Shown: piece by piece, positions 1-6,389 of the stretch
Position numbering within the stretch: position 1 is the first letter of the stretch
How the letters are laid out: every line of letters starts with the position of its first letter
DNA from: G039029935 sp039029935
Lineage (GTDB): Bacteria > Chloroflexota > Anaerolineae > Caldilineales > Caldilineaceae
Reading direction: 5' to 3'
NCBI GenBank assembly: GCA_039029935.1
Contig: JBCCFC010000189.1
Coordinates: 1 to 14,431 of the forward strand
Length of the DNA: 14,431 bases
Notes under the pieces: model-generated
Told to the model about the DNA's origin: nothing
The model's input: only the letters and a program-made list of their open reading frames with translations
Databases searched by the model: none
Program-made: the position numbers and the translations under genes

Positions 1-58
1 AAAAATTAATTTTTCAATCATTGGACCAATCTAACAACCTGCGTACACACAAATCAAT

Positions 59-1651
59 ATGACAAAAAATATCTTATTCGTGATGTCCGACCAATTGCGG
101 TGGGACTATCTTTCCTGTTATGGTCATCCCACACTCCACACACCCAACATCGACTGGCTGGCCGAAAATGGCGTACGTTTTGAATACGCCTATTGCCAAG
201 CGCCTGTTTGCGGTCCGTCTCGTGCTTGCATATCCACAGGCCGTTACATGTCATCCCAAGGAGCCATGTGGAACACGGACCCCGTGCCTATTGGCGAAAA
301 AATGATGGGTGAGTATCTGCGACCTCTGGGTATGAGAACAGCGGTTGTGGGCAAGACCGACCATCGTCCCGATATCACGGGCATGAACCGTTTGGGCGTT
401 GATTCGAAGAGTGATACGGGGAAGCAGCTTGCCCACCGTGATTTTGACCCCTATGATCTTGACCGAGGCATCCATCCGTATCGTCTGCTTGACCCAAGCT
501 TGAAGTACAATCAATACCTGCGCGAACAGGGCTATGAAGGCGAAAACCCTTGGCATGACTACACCCAAGCCGTGATTGATGATGAGGGCAATGTTCGCAA
601 TGGCTGGATTTGGAGCAATTCCAAATACCCTTCGCGTCTGCCAGAGGAGCATTCAGAGTCCGCCTATGTGACCAACCGTGCCATGCAGTTTATGGATAAG
701 ATGTCGGAGGTGGGTGAACCTTGGTGTTTACACTTAGGCTATTTCAAACCGCACTGGCCCTATGTCGCCCCTACCCCCTATCACAACATGTATTCCGCTG
801 AAGATATGCTGCCCGCCAACCGCACCGAAGCGGAACGAGAACATGCACATCCAATGATAGCCGCGTATCATGAGCTACGTCTGAGTAAAGTCTGGTCCAA
901 GAAAAATGCACGTGAGACCATCATCCCTGCCTACATGGGGTTGGTGAAGCAGATGGATGATCAATTTGGGCGGCTACTGGACTACATGCGTGAGAACGGG
1001 CTGCTTGACAACACGCTCATCGTCTTTACCAGCGATCACGGTGATAATCTGGGCGATCACTGGGCTGGTGAGAAGGACCTGCCCTATGACTGTGCTGCCC
1101 GTGTACCATTCATCGTCTATGACCCATCACCCGAAGCCGATGCCACACGCGGCACAACCGAAACGCGCTTGGTTGAGCAAATTGACATCCTCCCAACCTT
1201 TATCGAGACGGCTGGCGGTGAGCTTGAACCACACAGTCATCTGCTCGAAGGTCGTTCGCTGCGTCCGCTATTACATGGAGAACAGGATATTACATGGCGT
1301 GAGTATGCCGTTTCTGAGATGAATTTTAATGGACGTGATGTGTGGCGCACACTGAATATCCCACACGAAGAGGCACGGGCCTATATGATCCGCGATGCTC
1401 AATGGAAGTACACGCTCTATGAAGGATTTCGACCACAGCTTTTTGACATGCTCAACGACCCCGATGAGCAGAACGATTTGGGCGAGTCCCCTGAACACGA
1501 GGATGTACGGCGGCGGTTGCATGAAGAGCTGTTTCGTTGGCTACGAATGCGTAAACATCGCGTGACGGTGACGTATGAAGAGGCGGGTTGGCGGTATGGC
1601 TCGAAGTTTGAGGATGGTATGGGGATTTTGATTGGATGGTGGGATGAGTAA
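59..1651 (+). CDS. Sulfatase-family hydrolase, phosphonate monoester hydrolase-like
   Basis: A 530-residue member of the alkaline phosphatase/sulfatase superfamily, which cleaves sulfate or phosphate/phosphonate esters with a formylglycine nucleophile. The N-terminus (ILFVMSDQLRWD) supplies the first metal-binding Asp at residue 11. The formylglycine signature C-x-P-S-R is CGPSR at 51-55, so Cys51 is the residue to be oxidised. The second metal site is SDHGDNLGDH at 325-334 (Asp326, His327), followed by Lys339. The stretch after the signature (STGRYMSSQGAMWNT) and the C-terminal half recall bacterial phosphonate monoester hydrolases more than typical arylsulfatases; this is from memory. There is no signal peptide, so it is probably cytosolic. 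Activity would need a formylglycine-generating enzyme encoded elsewhere. No clear Shine-Dalgarno precedes the ATG, but the protein begins exactly where family members do. The family is certain; the substrate is not. Confidence 0.93.
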   Translation: MTKNILFVMSDQLRWDYLSCYGHPTLHTPNIDWLAENGVRFEYAYCQAPVCGPSRACISTGRYMSSQGAMWNTDPVPIGEKMMGEYLRPLGMRTAVVGKTDHRPDITGMNRLGVDSKSDTGKQLAHRDFDPYDLDRGIHPYRLLDPSLKYNQYLREQGYEGENPWHDYTQAVIDDEGNVRNGWIWSNSKYPSRLPEEHSESAYVTNRAMQFMDKMSEVGEPWCLHLGYFKPHWPYVAPTPYHNMYSAEDMLPANRTEAEREHAHPMIAAYHELRLSKVWSKKNARETIIPAYMGLVKQMDDQFGRLLDYMRENGLLDNTLIVFTSDHGDNLGDHWAGEKDLPYDCAARVPFIVYDPSPEADATRGTTETRLVEQIDILPTFIETAGGELEPHSHLLEGRSLRPLLHGEQDITWREYAVSEMNFNGRDVWRTLNIPHEEARAYMIRDAQWKYTLYEGFRPQLFDMLNDPDEQNDLGESPEHEDVRRRLHEELFRWLRMRKHRVTVTYEEAGWRYGSKFEDGMGILIGWWDE

Positions 1652-1682
1652 GGTTCTTGTGTTTTTGCCGCCAACGTGTTAC

Positions 1683-1730
1683 TTGAGGTTGGAAGCCTTC
1701 AAACGATAATCTCACACCAATCACTGATTG
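1683..1730 (+). promoter_or_regulatory. Candidate tetR promoter with a short palindrome near +1
   Basis: TTGAGG (1683-1688), a 16-base spacer and GATAAT (1705-1710) make a reasonable sigma-70 type promoter for the TetR gene starting at 1741. A 13-base palindrome, CAATCA-C-TGATTG (1718-1730), lies where transcription would begin and could be an operator. It does not resemble the TTAGC/GCTAA operators downstream of the gene. Transcription of tetR independently of the sulfatase is inferred from this. Confidence 0.4.
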
Positions 1731-1740
1731 ATGGAATGAT

Positions 1741-2337
1741 ATGGGACGACCTGAACTAACAATCGAGAGACGCAACCAAATACTTGACGCCTTTGAACGC
1801 TGTATTATTGAGCAAGGGCTGTCGAAAACTTCTGTCACCAAGGTTGCCAAAGCCGCAAAGGTGAATCGCGGCATCATTCACCACTATATTGGCGACTTTA
1901 ACGATTTGCTCTCCGCCCTGATGGAACGCTTTATTGAAAACTACCGTGAAGGATTTCAAGCGCATTTCAGCGGGCAAAATCCACAACCTGATATCGACGC
2001 GCTCCTAGATTACTTCTTTGATGAATGGCCTGGACAGACACCCAACGATGAAATTATTCTGGATGCCTTGATTGCTGAGACTGCGCATGATGCACGTCTA
2101 CGTTCGTTGTGTCTTGAGGCATACTCGACGCTGGAAAATGGTATTGCTGATGTGCTGAAACGGTTCTATCCAAAGGCGTCCGAGGAAGCGTGTCAAGCGG
2201 TTGCCTATGCCATCATGACGATGGCCTATGGCAGCTCGGTCATGATCAACTTCGGCTTTGCGCGAAAACGAATTCTAGCAGCACGGATGCTTGCCACTAC
2301 GCTTATACAAACACTTCAGACAGGTACAGAGAACTAG
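1741..2337 (+). CDS. TetR/AcrR-family transcriptional regulator
   Basis: A 198-residue protein of normal TetR length. The N-terminus (MGRPELTIERRNQILDAF) is typical of the family. The helix-turn-helix is at about residues 29-50: KTSVTKVAKAAKVNRGIIHHY, followed by FNDLLSALMERF, the usual start of helix 4. The C-terminal two thirds should be the all-helical ligand-binding and dimerisation domain, whose ligand cannot be read from sequence. A weak GGA-type ribosome site precedes the ATG. The gene lies 89 bases after the sulfatase and 279 bases before a carboxylesterase gene. The region before that esterase carries two near-identical dyad operators around its promoter, so this protein is the obvious candidate repressor of the esterase/hydrolase pair. 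That assignment rests on position only. Confidence 0.93.
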   Translation: MGRPELTIERRNQILDAFERCIIEQGLSKTSVTKVAKAAKVNRGIIHHYIGDFNDLLSALMERFIENYREGFQAHFSGQNPQPDIDALLDYFFDEWPGQTPNDEIILDALIAETAHDARLRSLCLEAYSTLENGIADVLKRFYPKASEEACQAVAYAIMTMAYGSSVMINFGFARKRILAARMLATTLIQTLQTGTEN

Positions 2338-2401
2338 CTTAAATTTCCGCAAAATACCGGATTATTTAGCTGAAAAGGTACTAAATCTTAGCTATATATA
2401 T

Positions 2402-2446
2402 TTGTCAAGACATAAATTAGCGTTTTGCTAATTTATGTCTTGACAA
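2402..2446. repeat. Perfect 20-bp inverted repeat containing operator 1
   Basis: The arms 2402-2421 and 2427-2446 are exact reverse complements with a 5-base spacer (GTTTT). The centre is the dyad TAAATTAGC-N5-GCTAATTTA (2413-2435). Each arm also contains a smaller dyad, TGTC-N2-GACA (2403-2412 and 2436-2445). The right arm includes the TTGACA -35 box (2440-2445) of the downstream promoter, so protein bound here would compete with RNA polymerase. As RNA it could also fold as a long hairpin after tetR, but no U-run follows, so an operator is favoured over a terminator. Confidence 0.8.
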
Positions 2447-2468
2447 GTTATAATTATTGTTATATCAT
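2440..2468 (+). promoter_or_regulatory. Promoter for the carboxylesterase/hydrolase operon
   Basis: TTGACA (2440-2445), a 17-base spacer and TATCAT (2463-2468) match the sigma-70 consensus at 11 of 12 positions with ideal spacing. Transcription would start near 2475, inside operator 2. The -35 box lies in the right arm of operator 1's inverted repeat. The promoter is therefore flanked and overlapped by operators, a classic repression layout. The transcript leader before the carboxylesterase would be about 140 nt. Confidence 0.7.
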
Positions 2469-2491
2469 TAAATTAGCAGAACGCTAATTTA
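2469..2491. promoter_or_regulatory. Operator 2, inverted near-copy of operator 1
   Basis: The dyad TAAATTAGC-AGAAC-GCTAATTTA has a 5-base spacer. Read on the minus strand it differs from operator 1 (2413-2435) by a single spacer base, 22 of 23 identical, and the match continues three bases outward on one side. Its centre lies 56 bp from operator 1's centre. It covers the predicted transcription start of the carboxylesterase promoter. It is the likely second binding site of the adjacent TetR protein. Confidence 0.7.
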
Positions 2492-2557
2492 TGTACTGCC
2501 CCCAAATTCAGAAGTCGGACTTCTCTATCCTATCCGTTGTTTGAGGTAGTGTATAGC

Positions 2558-2620
2558 ATGAACCATATAGAGCCTGCATTTATACAACAAACCAAAATTA
2601 AAGAGGTACTCAAGAAATGA
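2558..2620 (+). CDS. 20-codon leader ORF overlapping the carboxylesterase start
   Basis: ATG at 2558 opens a 20-codon frame that ends with TGA at 2618-2620. This stop overlaps the carboxylesterase ATG (2617-2619) as ATGA. A ribosome site, GAGG at 2543-2546, lies 11 bases upstream. The peptide is basic at its end (KIKEVLKK), and its last codons contain the carboxylesterase's own Shine-Dalgarno (GAGG, 2603-2606). The arrangement would suit translational coupling. The peptide matches no family I recognise, and a frame this short could be chance. Confidence 0.35.
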   Translation: MNHIEPAFIQQTKIKEVLKK

Positions 2621-4251
2621 TAAAATATCTATTACTAGGCACAGGGACTATTGTATTCTTAGCATATATTGCGCAAATGTGGTACAACCAAAATTACATA
2701 ACACCCATTCTCCTCAACATGGAATTACATCAGGCTGATGATGATAATCTTGATAGCATACTTGTGACGCAAACCACGCAGGGACCTGTTTTGGGTGGTC
2801 GTCACCCGAATGGTGTCATTCAGTTTGCGAGCATTCCTTTTGCTCAACCACCACTTGAGGGGTTACGATATGCATCGCCACAACCAGCCGAGCCTTGGCA
2901 AGGGACGTTGGATGCGACTCATGTCGGTCCGCGTTGTGTGCAAAAAGATGAGTTTTACATGGGCACTTGGGCGGGTGGGCAATCCGAAGATTGTTTGTGG
3001 TTGTCGATTTCAACACCTGCGTTGGATGAGCAGAAGCGTCCTGTGCTTGTCTTTATTCATGGCGGCGGCCTGCATTCAGGTGGTGCGGGTGAGCCAAAAT
3101 ACAACGGGGCATATCTAGCAGCACGGGGTGATGTGGTGGCCGTTGCGATTCAATATCGGCTGGGGGTCTTTGGGCGGCTCGATGTGTCCCATTTGGGTGG
3201 AGAGGATGTACAGGACTCAGCCGAGAACAGCACCCTGGACCAACTGCTAGCATTGCAATGGATTCAAGACAATATCATCAACTTTGGTGGTGATCCTCAA
3301 AACGTGACCATCTACGGCGAATCAGCAGGTTCCTACTCGGTCGCGACCTTGCTTCAACGAGCCGAAGCAGAGCCGCTGTTTCATAAATCCATTTTGATGA
3401 GCGGTGTGTATACACTTGGACCAGCAGCCTTTAACAGACGTGATGTGACTGCACTATATATGCAGCTTCTTGGCGTGACAACTCTCGGCGAAATGCAGGC
3501 CAAATCAACCAGTGAGTTGCTGTCTGCACAAGAAAAACTCATCGACTACGCAACCGAGCAAGGGCTACCCGATTTGCAAGCATTGATCGATTTGCCCAAA
3601 CCAACCCATGATAGTTTGCGGCGGGCAGGTGTAAGCGGCAAGCCGCTGATGCATGGCACGACAAAAGAGGAATATCACTTCTTTACGCTCTTAATGCCAG
3701 ATGAAGACGATAAAGAGCGCAAGATGGCGGTTGGTTATCTGGGTGGTATCGGGCTTAACGAGACTCAGGTTGAGGAATTGGTCGATATCATTCGGCAACA
3801 AAACCCCAATCGTGCGGAGAAAGATGTCTATCTGGATACACTGACGGCTGCGTTCATGGTCTATCCCCATCACATACTATGGCGGGAGTATAGTAGCGGC
3901 GGTGCGCCTGTCTATCAATATCTCTTTGATTGGACATCGCCGGAATTCCCAGAGCTAGGGGCATTTCATGCACTTGATCTTGCCTTTTTCTTTGGTTCAT
4001 TGGCCGATGATGTGGGTACCGTGGGCAAAAATCCGCCGCAACAGCTTTCAAATGACATGATAGATGCACTTACTTCATTTGCATGGACAGGTCAACCAAG
4101 CGTACCCAACACAGATGAATGGCGACCATACACCAATGAGAGTCGCACAGTGATGCGTTTTGGTGTGCCATCTGGTGTGATTGACGATGCACACCTGTGG
4201 ATTGATGAGTTTAGCGAAACCATTGAAGCGATGTTAAACACAAACCAATAA
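2617..4251 (+). CDS. Membrane-anchored type B carboxylesterase
   Basis: A 544-residue serine esterase of the type B carboxylesterase family (esterase/lipase/cholinesterase fold), which hydrolyses carboxylic esters. Residues 3-22 form a hydrophobic helix without a clear cleavage site, suggesting a signal anchor with the catalytic domain outside the cytoplasm. The family N-terminal pattern GRHPNGVIQFASIPFAQPP is present. The oxyanion loop is HGGG (148-151). The catalytic triad is readable: Ser236 in GESAG (234-238), Glu352 in GTTKEE (347-352) and His451 in GAFHALDLAFFF. Length is normal and nothing is missing. GAGG at 2603-2606 gives a ribosome site about 10 bases before the ATG. A second hydrolase starts 17 bases after the stop, so the two are probably co-transcribed from the operator-controlled promoter at 2440. 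The substrate is unknown; an ester-type inducer or antibiotic is possible. Confidence 0.94.
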   Translation: MIKYLLLGTGTIVFLAYIAQMWYNQNYITPILLNMELHQADDDNLDSILVTQTTQGPVLGGRHPNGVIQFASIPFAQPPLEGLRYASPQPAEPWQGTLDATHVGPRCVQKDEFYMGTWAGGQSEDCLWLSISTPALDEQKRPVLVFIHGGGLHSGGAGEPKYNGAYLAARGDVVAVAIQYRLGVFGRLDVSHLGGEDVQDSAENSTLDQLLALQWIQDNIINFGGDPQNVTIYGESAGSYSVATLLQRAEAEPLFHKSILMSGVYTLGPAAFNRRDVTALYMQLLGVTTLGEMQAKSTSELLSAQEKLIDYATEQGLPDLQALIDLPKPTHDSLRRAGVSGKPLMHGTTKEEYHFFTLLMPDEDDKERKMAVGYLGGIGLNETQVEELVDIIRQQNPNRAEKDVYLDTLTAAFMVYPHHILWREYSSGGAPVYQYLFDWTSPEFPELGAFHALDLAFFFGSLADDVGTVGKNPPQQLSNDMIDALTSFAWTGQPSVPNTDEWRPYTNESRTVMRFGVPSGVIDDAHLWIDEFSETIEAMLNTNQ

Positions 4252-4268
4252 ACAGAGAGGATTTCATT

Positions 4269-5276
4269 ATGATAACAAGAATTGTACTGACCATCGTAGC
4301 AGTCATTGTCATTGGCGCAGTGGTTGCCTTGGCAATCTTTTACAAACCTGATCTATCGAGAGAACAGCTATCCAATTACATCAACGACAAATCCAAGTTT
4401 ATCAAATTGTCCAACGGGGCCGATGTTCATTATCGCGATGACGGCAACCCTGACGGTCATGTGCTGTTGATGTTGCACGGTGGGTTTGGCTCGCTCCACA
4501 ATTGGGAAGGCTGGGTGCCCTATCTGGGCGAGACCTATCGTCTTATCTCATTGGATTTACCTGCACACGGTCTCACAGGTCAGTTGCCAGAAAATGTTTA
4601 TACCAGAGCAACCATGATCGAAACGACTGATCTGTTGATGCAGGAACTGGGCATTGACACATTCTCGGTTGCTGGTAACTCGATGGGCGGCGGGCTTGCC
4701 CTGCAATATGCGTTGGATCATCCGGCAAAGATGGAGTCGTTAATTCTGATTGGCTCCGAAGGCATCCCCAACGGCGAAGAGGGCTATGACACCTCGCTGT
4801 TTTCAGATGAAACTCCCGTACTGCCTAGCGATCCAGATTATAATAAACTATCAACTACTGAACTTATTGTCAGCAAGTTTATTGGTCCGAGCGTTATCCG
4901 TAGCACACTGAATACACTGATTGGTGATAAATCACTGTTGACCGATGAGTTTATCGACTATTTCGGACGCATCATCCGTCACAAAGGCAACCGAGAGGCC
5001 AATATCCTGATGTTTCGACAGTGGATTGACCCCACGACGGCTGACCCGCGTGACTTAGAAAATCGTCTAGCGGAAATTACGGTTCCTGTTCTCTACATGC
5101 ATGGTGATGTGGATGCGGTTGTGCCAGAGCGAGTTGCCAGACGGTTTGATGAACTGCTCCCAGACAGCGAACTCATTATTTATGAGGGTGTCGGCCACAT
5201 GGCGATGATTGAAAGACCCGAAGAGACTGCGCAGGATGTGTTGCGATTTTTTGCTGAGAATCGGATTGGTCAATAG
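4269..5276 (+). CDS. Membrane-anchored alpha/beta hydrolase
   Basis: A 335-residue alpha/beta-hydrolase fold protein. Residues 3-25 are a strong hydrophobic helix (IVLTIVAVIVIGAVVALAIF), so it is probably anchored in the membrane with the enzyme outside. The oxyanion region is LHGGFGS. The nucleophile elbow is GNSMGG with Ser138. The acid is Asp282 in HGDVDAVVP, and the base is His310 in GVGHMAMIERPEE, completing the triad. The cap region around residues 165-250 is normal in size. It starts 17 bases after the carboxylesterase with a GAGAGG ribosome site, so the two genes form one operon and probably act on related substrates at the cell surface. The sequence resembles lipase/esterase or C-C bond hydrolases of the Abhydrolase_1 group, but the reaction cannot be fixed. 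It is convergent with dus, 18 bases away. Confidence 0.93.
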   Translation: MITRIVLTIVAVIVIGAVVALAIFYKPDLSREQLSNYINDKSKFIKLSNGADVHYRDDGNPDGHVLLMLHGGFGSLHNWEGWVPYLGETYRLISLDLPAHGLTGQLPENVYTRATMIETTDLLMQELGIDTFSVAGNSMGGGLALQYALDHPAKMESLILIGSEGIPNGEEGYDTSLFSDETPVLPSDPDYNKLSTTELIVSKFIGPSVIRSTLNTLIGDKSLLTDEFIDYFGRIIRHKGNREANILMFRQWIDPTTADPRDLENRLAEITVPVLYMHGDVDAVVPERVARRFDELLPDSELIIYEGVGHMAMIERPEETAQDVLRFFAENRIGQ

Positions 5277-5301
5277 CATTAAAGCAAAACTGGCTTAATG
5301 C
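5276..5301. terminator. Possible shared hairpin between convergent genes
   Basis: GCATTAA (5276-5282) pairs with TTAATGC (5295-5301). The stem extends by GC/GC after a one-base bulge and has a 7-base loop. It spans the 18-base gap between the hydrolase stop and the dus stop and includes bases of both stop codons. Neither side has a clear U-run, so it is at best a weak bidirectional terminator. Confidence 0.3.
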
Positions 5302-6389
5302 GCTAAATAATCGGCCAATATCGTCTCAACCTCCCCCGCTGACTCCGTCTGATGCAACCGCTTCTTCAACTCATGTCCATGCCCAGCAAATCGCGCATAC
5401 CAGCCAAGATGTTTGCGCATGGGTCGAAAGTAATAGCGTTCATACTGCGTAAACATCTGCTCATAGACCTGCGCATGTTCAACCGCGATGCGTAAAAATA
5501 GGTCGGATGCTTCTTCTGATGCAAAGTCTAGAGCCTCTTCTTCTTGAAAGACAAAGGGGTTGCCATAGCTCGCGCGACCAATCAACACGCCATCCACACC
5601 ATAATCACCCACACGCCGTTTCGCATCAGTCATCGACTGCGCATCGCCATTGCCCAAGATCAAGGTGGGGCTATCTTGCGCCAATTCAACCGCACGCCCA
5701 ATCGGGTCCCAATCGGCATCGCCCGCGTACTTGCGTTTGAGTGTGCGCCCATGAATGCTGATAGCAACAGGTCCGGTTTCGAGCAGTGCAGGAACCCATT
5801 CGTCAATCTCCGGCTCGTCATAGCCAATCCGTGTTTTGACGCTTACAGGAATTACACGTTGCCTACCTGCATCACCGCGATAGTTGATGGGCAATTTGCT
5901 GTGCTGTTCGGCCACATAGGTCGCCATCGCTTGCCGAATATCGGAGCAGTCTGCCGACGTCATCCCATTGCGCCAATCGGTAACACCCGCCATCGTCTCA
6001 CGCACAATCTCTTGCGCCAATTTTGGCTTGCGAATCAGCCCCGCTCCTGCGCCTCGGTTGGCAATGCTCGTGGCTGGACAGCCCATGTTGATGTCGATGC
6101 CATCAAAGCCTAACTCGCAGAGAACAACAGCCGATTGACGAAAGAGATGCGGAATATGGCCATAGATTTGACCGATGATGGGTCGCTGGCTCTCGTCATA
6201 GAGAAAGGGCTGCAAAAAGCGTGTATAGCGTGACGAGCAGATATTGTCCACGCTGACAAATTCGGTGAAGACCAGTGATGGGTTGCCATACTTTTTTTGG
6301 ATGTGCCGATAGGCATGGTCGGTGATGCCATCCATTGGTGCTAGGGCGATGATTGGTTTTGGTAGCGTTTGCCAAAAAGAGTTTTTCAT
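5295..6389 (-). CDS. dus: tRNA-dihydrouridine synthase
   Basis: A 364-residue FMN enzyme that reduces uridine to dihydrouridine in the D-loop region of tRNA using NAD(P)H. The TIM-barrel start is ALAPMDGITDHAYRHI (15-30). The catalytic cysteine is Cys104 in DINMGCP, followed by RGAGAGLIRKP. Further signatures are PVSVKTRIG, ISIHGRTLKRKYAGDADW (tRNA/FMN contacts), and GNGDAQS and GVDGVLIGRASYGNPFVF (FMN phosphate). The C-terminal helical region (RPMRKHLGWYARF) is present. About 40 extra residues (roughly 128-170) sit between the cysteine strand and the KTRIG strand, making it longer than the ~320 residues of typical DusB. Its ATG overlaps the fic stop codon by 4 bases (ATGA) and lacks a strong ribosome site, which suggests translational coupling to fic. 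The subgroup (DusA, B or C) is not assigned. Confidence 0.94.
   Translation of the reverse strand: MKNSFWQTLPKPIIALAPMDGITDHAYRHIQKKYGNPSLVFTEFVSVDNICSSRYTRFLQPFLYDESQRPIIGQIYGHIPHLFRQSAVVLCELGFDGIDINMGCPATSIANRGAGAGLIRKPKLAQEIVRETMAGVTDWRNGMTSADCSDIRQAMATYVAEQHSKLPINYRGDAGRQRVIPVSVKTRIGYDEPEIDEWVPALLETGPVAISIHGRTLKRKYAGDADWDPIGRAVELAQDSPTLILGNGDAQSMTDAKRRVGDYGVDGVLIGRASYGNPFVFQEEEALDFASEEASDLFLRIAVEHAQVYEQMFTQYERYYFRPMRKHLGWYARFAGHGHELKKRLHQTESAGEVETILADYLAH

Noticed and set aside
2403..2408. TTGACA on the minus strand in the left arm of the long inverted repeat, a possible divergent promoter toward tetR.
   Set aside because: At 16-18 bases no good -10 hexamer follows (best is TTTAGT), and the gene on that side is on the + strand. 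The -35 match follows automatically from the palindrome.
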